Assembly: GCA_017311315.1 (NCBI GenBank)
Contig: CM029645.1
Coordinates: forward strand, 26,003,627-26,067,626
Length of the DNA stretch: 64,000 bases
Direction: 5' to 3'
DNA from: Dendrocalamus latiflorus
Taxonomy: Eukaryota > Streptophyta > Magnoliopsida > Poales > Poaceae
Shown here piece by piece: positions 34,292 through 46,110 of the stretch. Each line of letters begins with the position of its first letter. The first letter of the stretch is position 1. The notes under the pieces were generated by a model, which was given only the letters and a program-made list of their open reading frames with translations, was not told the origin of the DNA and made no database searches. The translations under genes were made by a program, and so were the position numbers.

Positions 34292-36150
34292 TAAACAATT
34301 CACCTAGGCCATCGTGGACGTAGAACTAAGGTAAAACAACAGGTCTCGCAAAGATCTGGAAAATGGAGGGGGAGGAAAGAGTCTACTTATCTGCTCATCC
34401 GGTTGGAAGAGAGAGAGCGATGGCCGCGTGCGCTCTGCGCGACGGGACGCACGGGCGTCTGTGCACCGCTCCGACGGGACAGAGCGGCCATAGGTACGCA
34501 AGAGCGGCCACACACGCCCGTACGGCGAGAGAGTAGCGGCGCCTGTGCACTGTTCCGACGGGACAGAGCGGCCATAGGTAGGGAATAGCGGCCGCACACG
34601 CCCGTACGGCGAGAGAGTAGCGCCGCCTGCGCACTGTTCCGACGGGACAGAGCGGCCATAGGTAGGGAAGAGCGGCCGCTCACGCTCGAATGACGAGGGA
34701 GTAGCGCCGCTGGCACTGTTTCAATTCGACGGATGAGCATCGAGGAAGATGAATCTGCTATCGGTGCAGAGGAGGCACGGGTTACCTATGCATCTACCAG
34801 CTCCGTCCGCTCCGAGGGTAATACATCCCGCCTCCTCACAACCACTCACTGCGTGGGCCACCGGCCGGAGGGTTGGGTGTAATGGTCTCGCGTGGACCGC
34901 TACACCACAGCGGCGCCTCGGATGCTCCGCGAGCGCTCCCTCTACCCAGATGACCCCCCCCCCCCCCGCCAGTCAAAGTTGCGATGTAGTGCTCGCCACG
35001 CGAAGCCCTCTCGCCTGCTCCGCGTACGCTCCCTCTCCCCAAACGGCCGCGCGTGCTCTCTCGCTGTTTGTGGGTCCAAACAACAGAGGGACAACCGGCC
35101 AGAGGCAGGGGTAAAAAACTCGTGCGTCACTGCTACGCCCGACCGGCGCCTCGGCTACTCGCCTCTCCACGCGCGGTCGCACATGAAGGACGCGTACGCC
35201 CCTCTCAACGCACGCTCTCGCTGCGTGTGGGCTCAGACAACAATGGGACCACTGGGCAGCGGCAGTGGGTAAAACGGTTCGCGTGGACGATACGCCCGAG
35301 CGGCGCCCCGCTTTCTCCGCGCGCGCTCCCGCGCAAAGGTCGCACACGCTCCCCTCCGCGCGCCCACTCATTACGTGTGGGCCCAAAACAACAACTGGAC
35401 CACCAGCCAGTGAAGGGGTGAAAACCTCTCGCGTGCACCGCTCCACCCGAGAGGCGCCTCGGATGCCCCGCGGGCGCTCCCTCCCCCAGATGACCCCCGC
35501 ACCAGTAAAACCGGCGTTTCCTCCCCGCAAACGGTCCTGCGTTCTATCGCTGTGTGTGGGCCCAAACAACAGTGGGACCACCGGCCAGAGACAGGGAGTA
35601 CAAAGCTCTCGCGTGAACGGCACTTCCAACCGGCGCCTCGGCGCGCTCCCACACGAAACACAGCCACGCTCACTCTCACGTGCGCTCTCACTGCGTGTGG
35701 GCTCAAAAAACGGCGGGACCACCGGCCAGAGGCAGGGGATAAACGCGGGCCGAAGGACGCCTCGCCTCACGCGACGCGCGCGCTCCCTCCCGTTGAGCGC
35801 GAGAGGCGCCTCGGATGGCCCGCGCCTCGTCCTGCTCCGTGCGCGGCACGCCTCGTCCTGCTCCCTGCGTTCTATCGCTGTGTGTGGGACCAAACAATTG
35901 CGGGACCACCGGCCAGAGTCAAGGGGTAAAAACTCTCGCGTGAGGACACGCCCGACCGGCGCCTCGGCGTGCGCCCACACGAAGCACACCCACGCGCGCT
36001 CTCACTGCGTGTGGGCTAAAAAAACAGCGGGACCACCGGCCAGAGACGGGCTAAACGCGGGCCGAACGACGCGCAAAACGCTTTCGCGCGAAACTGTCGC
36101 CGCGTGTGGGTTCAGACGGCAGCGGGACCACCGCCCAGAGAAGCAACGAC
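33800..36150. repeat. CpG-rich tandem array, about ten copies, 100-190 bp apart
   Basis: The phrase GTGTGGGCTCAAACAACAG with GGGACCACCGGCCAGAGRC recurs near 33816, 33976, 35064, 35220, 35371, 35551, 35690, 35876, 36005 and 36103. Each copy is followed by TAAAA, a TCGCGTG word and often CGACCGGCGCCTCGG. Base composition is strikingly CpG-rich against an AT-rich background. Long open frames on both strands here are by-products of the low stop density. Confidence 0.85.
34455..34715. repeat. Tandem array with 84-bp period, about three copies
   Basis: Units begin at GCACYGYTCCGACGGGACAG (about 34461, 34545 and 34629). They contain AGCGGCCATAGGTA and CGCCCGTACGGCGAGAGAG. A partial fourth unit starts near 34708. 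Confidence 0.85.
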
Positions 36151-36659
36151 GCCTCGCCTCTCGCGCGTCGCGCGCGCCTTCGCCCGTTGCCGCGTTCGCC
36201 ACGCGTCGACGCGCGCAGGCCTCCCCGGGCGCGCAAAACGCTCTCGCGCGAGCAGACAGGGGTGAGTTTTAATAACTCTGATTACTAACCATATCTACAG
36301 CAACCAGGAAAGTCTGAATCTTAATTCAAAGCTCAATGTTTGCCTCTTCCCACCAAATTAACTGGCCTGAAATCGCCTACCTTCCTCCTGAGTGAAAAAG
36401 TGCGCAGCAGTGGCTAGATCTGGATCGAAATGAAGACAGATGCGGTCTGAGCAGTGCAATAAATGCCTTAGTCATTATCACAGACGGGTTTTAACTAAAA
36501 ATCGTCTGTGAATTATCACAGACGGTTTTCAATTAAAAATCGTCTGTGATAACCAGCTTATCACAGACGGTTTTTTTATTAAAACATTCTGTGATAAATA
36601 TTATCACAGACGGTTTTTTATAAAAAACCGTTTGTCATAAGCTTCATGCCAGAACGCTT

Positions 36660-36870
36660 CGCACGTGTTTCCATTGCCAGAACGCTTCGTGTTTCGATCG
36701 TCTAATTAACGCCTCTCGATCGTTATACGAAGCGTCTATATCATTAATGCTTCGCGCGTATTTCCATTGCCAGAACGCTTCGTGTTTCGATTGTCAGAAC
36801 GCTTCATGTTTCGATCGTCTAATTAACGTCTCTCGATCGTTATACAAAGCGTCTATATCATTAATGTTTG
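36660..36870. repeat. Two tandem copies of a 119-bp unit
   Basis: The units AGAACGCTTCGTGTTTCGAT (36678) and AGAACGCTTCATGTTTCGAT (36797) both continue through TCTAATTAACG, TCTCGATCGTTATAC and AAGCGTCTATATCATTAATG. Confidence 0.85.
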
Positions 36871-36924
36871 GGTATACGATGCTAAAGGTTAAATATGTGC
36901 GCCTAATCCAGGTCTCTTCTACGT

Positions 36925-37485
36925 ATGTACAATATGGATTCTACTATTCTTGTGATCATCTCCTTCCTCTCATCTGTTCATCACGAATTGTTCGGCCGGA
37001 ACCTTACACAGGCGGCCAGCAATTTGCATCTGGAGCAGCTTCTCCGCACACGCCCTGCTCTCCTTCCCCGACTTTCTTGCATCCGTCAGCTCGACCTCAT
37101 CATCCGCCGTCGACGGAGGCGTCTCGCTGCCGCTCAAGAAAGGGAAACATCCCTCACCCTGGTTCTTCTCCACAATGTGCGCAAAGCGGAAGAAGCTCTA
37201 CACGCATTGGAGAGACTAATGGATAGCCTTGCCGATTAAGCAAAAACGGCAGATTCTGAGGAATCTTTTCATGCTATCCCCTACGACATTATGGATGCTG
37301 CTGATCATTTGTCCAGGCTGGAGGAGGAAGTCCTGAGGACAAGGGCAATCTTAACGGCGTTCGAGAATTCAGCGGCTGATCCTCCAAGTCCCAAAGTCGA
37401 AGAAGAAGCGTACGAAGCCCAAAAGATTACAATCTGGGAAACTCTTTACCTGTGCGAGTTTTGTAGTAAATTTGCCTCTAATTAA
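36925..37485 (+). pseudogene. Unidentified reading frame with one in-frame stop, inside CACTA
   Basis: One plus-strand frame runs 36925-37485, interrupted only by TAA at 37237-37239. The part before the stop has a helical, charged stretch (QERETSLTLVLLHN, then KAEEALHALERLMDSL). The part after it has DHLSRLEEEVLRTRAIL. Both look like coiled coils. I do not recognise the family. It may be a host gene fragment carried by the element. It lies on the strand opposite to the transposase-like gene. Confidence 0.4.
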
Positions 37486-37609
37486 AACTAATAAATTTGC
37501 CTTTAATTTGTGATCTCTTGTCTCAGTAGTTCTGTAGTTAAGTTATTAGAAGCAATGTGTACTTATATATTAACCTCTGCTCATGAACAGAATATGACAG
37601 ACAAAGGGA

Positions 37610-37891
37610 CATCACAGCCGGTTCTTGTTAAAAACCGTCTGTGAACATTAACAGACGGTTCTTAACAACAACCGTCTGGGATAGTCTACACAACACAGAC
37701 GGTTTTTAATAAAAACCGTCTGTGATATGTGATACTTTAGTATCACAGACGGTTCATTGGTAAGCACCGTCTGTGATACTCGTTTTATCCGACGCCACTA
37801 ACACAGACGGTGTTCAAATTAAAATCGTCTGTGTTAGTGTCAATCACACGGTTTGACAAAATTGTCTGTAATTGGCCGTCTAGTATTAGGC
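37610..37891. repeat. Right subterminal repeat array of the CACTA element
   Basis: At least nine copies of ACAGACGGTT or AACCGTCTGTG alternate in orientation up to the terminus. They mirror the left array. Confidence 0.8.
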
Positions 37892-37908
37892 TTTCTGTAG
37901 TAGTGGGC

Positions 37909-38603
37909 GACGGTGGAAGGGAAAGTCAGGGAGGAGAAGGAAGGCTCAAGAGTGGGGACCGCACGCTATAGCGAAAGCGCGCCTAGGAGCTCGGTAACGT
38001 GCATGGCTGGACCATGCACACATGCTACGTAACGGATGAATGAATGAACTGGTACTTGGAGCTCGGCAACGTCCATTGCCTGGACGAGGCGCGCGCGCGG
38101 CTCGGATCGCCGGACGCGCATCGCTCTTCTGGTTCGGGCCCGTCGTCGTCGTCTAGCTTGATCTGTGGTCTCGTCATCGTCATGGCCCCTGGGGCCATCC
38201 ATAGCATACGTACGTAGTACGTCCTACGCGGCACGTCAACTTTATGTTCTCTGATTCCGAGCGTACGTGTACGTGCGTGGGCCTCGTAGAGCAACCGTAC
38301 GCTCATGTGTACAGTGGTACGTACGCTGCCATGCCGCGTTACAGTAGACGTACGTACTGTTGTTGCATGCTGTGTCTACCAACCGGCCGATCGATCGATT
38401 CAAGGAACGATAAGGTAATCATAGGGTTATACAGTACGAAAGAATCTCGATGCAGGATGACTTTATGGATGCATGGTACACACGTACGTATACGCGTACA
38501 GCTGGCTGCAATTACTAGCTAGGACACAGAATCGCATTAGTTGCGTAGAGATCGATCCCATGGAAAAAATGGCACGATTCGAACCACGTAGTTATAGCGT
38601 ATC
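37909..38603. other. Intergenic stretch right of the CACTA element
   Basis: No gene is supported. The region 38200-38500 is dense in TACGTACG/CGTACG words. The open frames 37966-38202 and 38025-38306 lie in GC-rich sequence without domains. Confidence 0.4.
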
Positions 38604-38949
38604 AGAGCAAGTTTAATAAGGCTGACTGTGCTAGCTATAAGCGAATTCATGTCAGCATAGTCCTATGTGGAGGGGAGAGAAAAGGAGAGAGAGAGCCAAG
38701 CCGACTCCCATGCAAGAGTCAGGCTATAGCACAAGAAAAGAGGCATTATCCATGTATGTACCCATAGAACTAATTGCTATACCCATACATGTATTAAATT
38801 ATTAATACTCATGTATGTATTAAATGATTGAGAGCTCTTGTGGAGACAACTTATAGCCAGCTTATTGTATGAGTTGACTGCATCATTATCTTTTGATGAC
38901 ATGGAAATGTATTGGAGGTAGCAGCTATCTGTACTATTAAACTTGCTCT
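38604..38949. mobile_element. 346-bp MITE with AGAGCAAGTTTAATA ends
   Basis: The left end is AGAGCAAGTTTAATA and the right end is TATTAAACTTGCTCT, a perfect 15-bp inverted repeat. Inner parts also pair (GCTAGCTATAAG on the left with CTTATAGCCAGC on the right, loosely). No clear target duplication is visible, so the superfamily is uncertain. Confidence 0.7.
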
Positions 38950-39329
38950 CATGTATGCATGGGTTGCACAGGTCGAAAATGCATATGCATGTCAGTGTGT
39001 GCAAATTAAAGGAGGATCTATCTAATCTCCCATCTCATCTGGACCACCACAAGCTCGTAATGGAGGTGGTGGTCGATCAGTGCGGAACGTGTAGGGAGGA
39101 GATGTGCCTGTGCATGCCCAATGTCCAAATTTTACATCAGAACAACTCATCTTCACTCTCCCTGTGGAGCGAGTCGAATGTTTTCAACAGATGACTGGAG
39201 TGACTGAGCCAGAATTTTACTGAGCCTTAACTCAAAACTAAAGAGTTGTAAGTCTATAACTTACATCGAATACTATCAACACTGAGATATGATAAAAGTA
39301 TAACACAAATGCATTATTGAAATAAAATT

Positions 39330-39480
39330 TAAATTACATGTTTAACGATACAACAAAATAGACAAAACATAGCAAAAAAAATATAAAGGTAACATACCAT
39401 AAAATCTGAAATACATGTTTAATGATACAACAAAATAGATAAAACATAGCAAAAAAATATGAAGGTAACATACCACTAGC
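39330..39480. repeat. Direct repeat of an about 72-bp AT-rich unit
   Basis: TACATGTTTAAYGATACAAC with AAAACATAGCAAAAAAA and GGTAACATACCA occurs twice (about 39337 and 39411). ACATACCACTAGCA recurs again at about 39655. The surrounding 39200-39720 may be the edge of a decayed element. Confidence 0.6.
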
Positions 39481-42400
39481 ACCAGGTAATTTCTGCTTAA
39501 TTAACAAAGATTTGGTTCATTTGAGCTTATCATATCTTCATCAACAATAGTATGAGAATCAAAACCTGCAAGTGCAAAGATGAAATTAAATATGTAAATC
39601 AGGGACACAAGAGCACAAAATTATTTTTAATGCAAAATACAAAATAAGAATGTGACATACCACTAGCATGAGGTAGTTTCTGCTTACGCGACCTTATAAT
39701 TTGAAAACATTGTACATTCTTGTTATCATTAATGCTTGCAAATACATCTCGCTCAACATAGCCCATCTCCGCCCCTGGGTGGAGCAGGGCAGCGGTCGCT
39801 GCCATCCTTCTTCCAACCGTGGGATGGCCGGGACACGCACGCCACTTACGCCCTCCGACGCGGTGGCAACGACGGTGGATGTGCTCAACGAGATGTGGAG
39901 CAAGGGGAGGCGCGTGTACATATTGCACGGCGTACTGGAGCCTGGAGAGGAGGCATCGTCGCGCCGAGGACCTGAGGTGGTCTGGTAGGGGCGGGCCACA
40001 TGCGTGCGATGCTGGGTGGTGGAGGGGGGCGCTGGAGAGGAGAAGGCGGGGAGCGTGAGGACTGAAGGAGTCCGAGGAGGCGTTGGGCTAGAGCTGCATC
40101 CACGCTTATTGAGCATTGAGGTCGGGCTAAGCCTGCTATGTTGCGTCGTCGTCGCTTAGGAGCTGGACCGGGCCAGCTGCAAATATGGCTTGGGTCGAGT
40201 CGTAAACATCGAGTATGATACTATGTACTTAAACAAATGTTTGTATATATACTAAAAATTCATACTACTCCATCTCCACCCCTGGATGGTTCGGCATTGG
40301 TCTCTTGCTTGCCCTGGATCAGTTTGGAACACAAGTCTCTCTTTTTTTCTATAAAATCTTCGAAAAAAGTTTGGTCTGGCCGGGTGCCTCTGCTGAATTC
40401 TGATCGGTCATCCGGTGACAAGGTGAACAGTGCTAGATGGGTGATTTTGTTTCTGTCAGTCAAGGGTGCTAGATGTCGTGCAACCACGGGAACAGACAAG
40501 CACGCAAAAGGAATCAGCTTCAGCAATGAATGAATAACAGAACTTAAAGGCTAATAGTTTTAACAATGATGACTGGAATTAGAGATGAACTGTTTCCCTA
40601 GAACTACTAACCTAAGTCAAAATTCAAATATGAATAATTCTACAATAAAGTTATACAATCACAACAAGATGCTTTAATCAAGTGAAAATCATCAGATTTT
40701 TATGTTCTGCAAGAAGAAGTTCAAAAGTGCTTTATTGTGAACATACGTTGTTGAACGGTTTTTAACTAAGCAACTTAAGCAATTTTACCTAAACTGCTAA
40801 ACAAAACATGGATCGAACAACCAGACACTAAAGGAGATCAAGTCATCCAAGCATCCAACACATCAAGCTACAAGACAGACTTGGCAATACTTGTATAATT
40901 TCTAAATAATTGATACATCAGCCATTAGAATATAATCAACAATAATTGATACATCAGTCATTAGAATATAATCAACTACTATGCAAAAACTTTAGAATCA
41001 TTATAGATGCCTCACTTCTTTAAGCAATATACAATTCACATCTTTATGTAGACACATAATTTTACTTCAAATCGAAAATTACCAAGGGAGGAGAAGGAGA
41101 TGAAGGGATTACCGGATTAGCGATATGGGGCCTTGCTACTATGGGGGTCACTGGGTCAGGGAGAACGAACTTGCCTGGCTGTGCCGCGTCGGCGAGCGAC
41201 GACGGCAAGATGACTAGCAACTTGCAAGACGGCCACACTAGCACTCCTACATAGCCTCCTGAGTCCTACCTCCAAAAGTCCAGAAGATTAGAAGTCTCCT
41301 ACCCTGCCAGAGGAGCCAGAGAGGAGAGACTTAAGCGAGATCTAGAGTTTCTACCGTGTGTCATGTGAATCACGACAATAACCCAATTGGCCTAGGATAG
41401 TGTCCGACGTCAATTTGGGCTTGAGAGAGAGAAATATGTCAAAAGGATCCAGCACTAATTTAGGCTGGTTGGATATGAACAGAACGAATTTATCTCATCT
41501 CCTCAATTATGACCAATATTTTGTTACGAATAATTCCGACAACCTCGGGGGAAAAAGGCGAACAAATTAACGGACCAGCCAACGGTTGGGTGTGGCCGTG
41601 CAGATCCGTCCGTTCAATCAAGCCAACAAAGGAGGAAGAAGAGGAGCGGTGGGGGGACAGGCCACTGGCATGCTCGCTGACGACGCTACGGTGGTCTTTG
41701 GACGCACTCCGGCAGTGGGATGGGACCGACGTATGTAAAGTCAAGGGAGCCCCGCCCTCCGCAGTTCGCCGTTTGCCTGTGTGCCTGTATTGTCCTGCTG
41801 TTGTCCCTAGCCACTCTTTCACCGCGTCGCAGCGCGGTTTGTTCTCTTTCTACTCCCTCTGCGGCGACCAACGGCTTGTCACTCGTGCGTTCTCTGGCAC
41901 CGGCTACCACTTGCCCACACTGTATTTTAACCCTCCCATAAATGGATGCAGCTGCCATCGATGGAGATTTCTGTACATTTCAAGAACATCAGTGAAGCAT
42001 TAGCAGTGGGCAGAGTTGCTCAATTTAGCAAAACAAGTGTTGCAGTTGCTCGTCTTTCCTCAATGTTTAACTTAAGCATGGTGCATCATGCATCTCCCTT
42101 CCCGATCATTTATCTTGCAGATTCCATGTATGAGCACTGCTTATTCATGCTAGTACTACCTACTAGCGATATATCAACATAATAAAATGGGCAATATTTG
42201 GGTACTGATCTCCAAAAGATGCAAATCTAAAGAGTTCGCATTTTCGAACTTGGTTAGTACACCAACACAAAGCTAAGGGGAGGTGTAACAGGAATGCAGG
42301 ATGCAAAGTAGAAGCGAGATATGGCATCATAGACAGTGATCAATCACTTGCCTTCAAATGTGTTTGAATGAAAACATGGATAATTTACATTTGTGTGCAT

Positions 42401-42519
42401 CCTCCTAACAAGAACCTAAAGCAACAGATTTGTCTTCTTGAGGAACATTATGACCATTCTCGATACTGAACAATACACATCCCAACATGTCTAAGTGCAG
42501 GGCCTCAGGAAACGATATG
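39481..42519. other. Intergenic region before the R3H gene 3' end
   Basis: No gene with a recognisable domain is found. A GC-rich block lies at 39770-40120. A second block at 41560-41940 is followed by TATTTTAACCCTCCC and an ATG, which resembles a promoter plus leader, but no coding sequence follows on the plus strand. Confidence 0.4.
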
Positions 42520-45500
42520 TTACTGGGACCCATTCTTCTTCCTCCTCAGGAAGCTAACTAATGTGATTCTGGAGGGAACACCAGTGCCCGATCTCTTCTT
42601 GATTGTTGTTGTCTTCCAGAGCTTTCCATCTCTTACAGTGGTCATGGTTGTAGATTTTACATTATAGAACTACAAACAAAGGCGTGGTGATTAAAACCGA
42701 AAACCTTTCAATTGACAGATTAAGTTCTTCCAGAGAACAACAGATGAATACTGCACGGCTTGAGAAGATGTTTACCTCGCACACACCATGCAGAAGCAAC
42801 CTCTGAAATGGGTCCTGGACATTCAGCACAAGCACATCTTTATCACTGGCATCTTCAATGAAGGCTCTAACTCGTTCCTGCAAAAGTGAAACGCAGACGC
42901 TGCAATGTCAAGCAACCATCAAATGACGCTATATAGGCAAGTGTGACACGGTAGTACTTCATAAGTATGTAGTACAAACCAAATGCAATTGAACTCTAAT
43001 TGGTTAACTAGCACTTGCATTTGCAGAGCATGTGAATGTATATATCAAAAGTTTCACTTTGTCAAAAAAGTTCCGCAATGTTGCTACATAATGACAAATT
43101 AGCATCCTACCATATATCATTTTTATTAATGGTAATTAATTAAATGTCAATAGAGAGTAACAGAAACATACAACAGAACTGTCAGCCTTGTTTTGTTTGT
43201 GGCTAAAGTGAGAACAGAACACAGAAGAACCGCTTCCATTTCATTAAGAAGATAAGTATAGGTTACAAGCCCGAATTACAGAGACAGGAACACAACAACA
43301 TACAAGACATACCCGAAAGGGTCCTATGCCACCCCAGCTCTTTATAGTAAACCAGGTCATTATGTCTTGTGAAGGTAAGAAACATATCGTAGATCCTCGA
43401 AGTGTCAACCATGTTGTAAAGGAATGTTCTAGGCATGTATCAAACAGAAATTACGTACTAATTAATTATCAAGGACTTGTTTTTGTGTTTGCAGCCAAAG
43501 TATGATTGTGTGGCGGTGCTTGATCAGGATTTGATTTGTGTTTAGATTCTTAACTGGGTTCTACTGCTTACTAAAAAATCTTTGGAGTTAAAAGAGTGTT
43601 GGAAGAAGAAAAATCAGTAGAGGAAATGGTAGGAGAAAATGAGTTTCAGTAAGCAAATCAGAATTCAAATTTTGCTTAACTTCTCCAATATGAAGCTTTC
43701 CAACAAGTAGTTAGTGGGCTCCACATAAAAGATATACAATTCAATATCCCGTTCCAGCCAAAAAATTTCTAAGAATTACAAAACAGCACCAAGTTGTTTG
43801 TTCAAGGACTATCTTTTTTGTTTTCAGAGTGCACTGCTAGACTGCTACTATTCTAATCAATAGTCGTACTCCAAGCCCATCATCAACAGTGTAATTATTC
43901 ACTAGTATCAAATAAGTAGTACTATGCACCATAGCAGGATTATGTTGTTGGTTTTTGGTTAAAAAAACAAAAGATAACAAACAACCATGAAAATGCATTT
44001 CTTTGATCCTTTTTACAATTGATCTTTTGAAAGTACAGACCAAATAGATGTGGTCTGCCGAATCACGAACTAAAATAATGGCTCAATAGAACAAATATAC
44101 TAAGCATTTTGACAAACAGAAGTAAAATAGAATGGACTTGGCTTATAAAAAGTAGAATCAAAAGAAAGAATGTCGTACTTCATATATTTCGAGCAGATCA
44201 GGTAGGAAATTTCTCTTTATAGCTTCTCTTGTTTGGCGATCTATACGACGCCAAGCACTCAGCACAATTAATTCATCTTCGTCCACATGATTCTTCTGTT
44301 TTGCCGATGATCGCTCCATGTGCTGCATCAATCTTGCCTACAAATGAAAAACTCGCTAAGTATAATGGATCTACAAACAAATTCATGTAATAATACATGC
44401 ATCTTATTTTTCTTTGTATGTTTGGCTATAATATACTTTGAACTAAATAATGGACAATGCATGGCAGAAATACACACTAATATACCTCAACATCCATGTC
44501 AACGCTCCTGAAGGCATCCCACTCACCAACACTTGTCCTGCAAAATGCTGACAGGGGCAGTTCATCACCTACATACAGGGGGGGAAAGTTCAGTATAGCA
44601 CAAAGATAGAGGTTCCAAATATAGTAATGCACAGAAAAACCGATCATGTATCTATGGTGCTCATGCTAAAATACGGCAGCAACTCCACATGAGCAATTGA
44701 TTGAAGCAAAATATATGATACATTGAGAAACAGGGAAGCATAGAATATACACTTGAACCCATAATTTTCAGATAATGTCACAATACTAGTGAAAGTTAAC
44801 ATGAGAGTGCCTTCAGGAAGAAAAATGGTTTCTTCGTGTCAAAACAATCTAAAGCGCTTATTATAAGTATACATAGTGTCTTAATAAAAGTATAAATGGA
44901 ACAATCTAGAGCACATACTGGAATTATACATGGAAAAGCAGATTCTGCTGGCAGGTTACAAGATCATGTTAACAAAAATTGAGCAGCATCAGCAGCATCG
45001 GAGTTTACCCCATGGTGGAGGAGCGAAGAGGCCTTTGATTTCTTCAACATGAAGACGGGGGACGAGTTCAATAAGCAAGCGATCATTCAACCATCTACGA
45101 GATCTCCGGTTACTGACCTGTGTAACATTGCAAACCATCAACCTGCAGATTCCTAATCAACCTGCAGATTCCTAATACACAAGGTAACATGATTCATGTT
45201 ACATGAGAAATACTCGCATTGAACGTCATATGCACAAAAGTGCCAATACCAAGCCAAAAAAACCTAACGTTTGTTCCCAATTGGAGGTTTCCTAAAAAAA
45301 ATTACTGGTTCTTTCATATTCGAGTTACTTTTCCATAAAATCGCGCCTATTTTTATCACAAGAATCGCACCATACTTTGATTTAATTATACACAAAATTA
45401 GTTGTAAAAGGCACAAGGGAAAATTATTTAGGATGAGGCTACTCACCCGGGTGGCCATGTCCTCGAGGTCTTCAATCTTCTTCTCAATCATCTGTCCCCG

Positions 45501-45671
45501 CGACTTGACGGCATCGCCTGTGCTCAAAAATCGGAACTTTAGGGAAAAATTACTACACTAGGCCATTCTGGAATTAATAGTTTTTTTTGCCGTAAAGAAG
45601 TTACCTTCGGCGGAATCGAACAAGGAGGCGTAGAACTCCTCCTCCCTCCGCAGCAGATCCGCGTTCGCCAT
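42520..45671 (-). CDS. R3H domain-containing protein with R3H-associated N-terminal domain, 246 aa
   Basis: Seven minus-strand exons join in frame with GT-AG introns: 45605-45671, 45447-45517, 45009-45117, 44486-44568, 44179-44337, 42776-42877 and 42520-42669. The stop is TAA at 42520-42522. Residues 1-46 begin MANADLLRREEEFYASLFDS and include an EKKIEDLEDMATR helix. Residues about 47-150 carry NRRSRRWLNDRLLIELVPR, LFAPPPWG and EWDAFRSVDMD, matching the R3H-associated N-terminal domain. Residues 164-210 form the R3H domain: ERVRAFIEDA, then R189 and H193 in QRLLLHGVCEFYN. R3H domains bind single-stranded nucleic acid. The C-terminus is basic (KKRSGTG, LRRKKN). Plant relatives are annotated as R3H domain-containing protein 4-like, and their exact role is unknown. 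The largest intron (42878-44178) contains no other gene. Confidence 0.9.
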
Positions 45672-46110
45672 GCTCGATTCCTTCCCACGAACTTCTCACA
45701 CACACTCTTCGGTCTCGAAATGTTGCGGCGATTGAGATTTGAGACAAGGTTGGTGTCCGCTTTGGTTTATGTGTTCTAGGGATAATTGGGGGATCGTGTT
45801 CGTGATCCGTCTTCCAGCGAAGGCAGACGGGATTGGGCGAGAAATGTTAAGCGCATGTGAGTTTCTCGATGAAAGTGGGACCATTCATATGTGCGTCCCA
45901 CATGTCAGTCAGTTAGGTTTCCTCGAAAGCCAGGTAGATTGAGGGGCACGAAAGAGAGCATATACGGTTTCTTTGGTACCGGATCTTTCAGAGTTAGAGA
46001 GGATATCGGTTTCTTTGGTACCGGATTAGAGTTAAGAGATAGTGGTTGCCAGTGCCGTTTATATAGGTTCTAAAACCATTTCTTATAGTAAATAACTTTT
46101 TTAAATCACA
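45672..46110 (-). promoter_or_regulatory. 5' region of the R3H gene with a short direct repeat
   Basis: The sequence GGTTTCTTTGGTACCGGAT occurs at 45966 and 46007, each followed within a few bases by AGAGTTA, a 41-bp duplication. A truncated MITE family A end lies at about 46055-46110. No TATA box could be chosen. Confidence 0.35.

Larger units (their letters stand above)
26214..37905 (-). mobile_element. CACTA (En/Spm) transposon, 11.7 kb, with GGC target duplication
   Basis: The left terminus is CACTACTACAGAAA (26214-26227) and the right terminus is its complement TTTCTGTAGTAGTG (37892-37905). Both are flanked by GGC (26211-26213 and 37906-37908), the 3-bp duplication expected of CACTA elements. 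Subterminal arrays of ACAGACGGTT in both orientations fill both ends (about 26230-26520 and 37610-37870, with an inner set at 36475-36640). The main gene runs on the minus strand. No TNPD/Transposase_21 core is visible, so the element was probably mobilised by a relative. It contains a decayed transposase/Ulp1 gene, two hairpins, a Helitron gene fragment and several tandem arrays, described separately. Confidence 0.9.

Noticed and set aside
34973..36272. Frames of over 330 codons on both strands (34973-35989 and 35265-36272)
   Set aside because: They lie in the CpG-rich tandem array, where stop codons are rare. Both strands are open, the units shift frame, and no domain is visible.
39599..40116. 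Overlapping frames around the GC-rich block at 39.7-40.1 kb
   Set aside because: Five frames on both strands are open over the same bases, which indicates composition and not coding. No domain is recognised.
43190..43330. Sequence in an R3H intron resembling a reversed LINE 3' end (TTTCATTAAGAAGATA)
   Set aside because: Only one short word matches. No poly(T) start, no coding tail and no duplication could be found.
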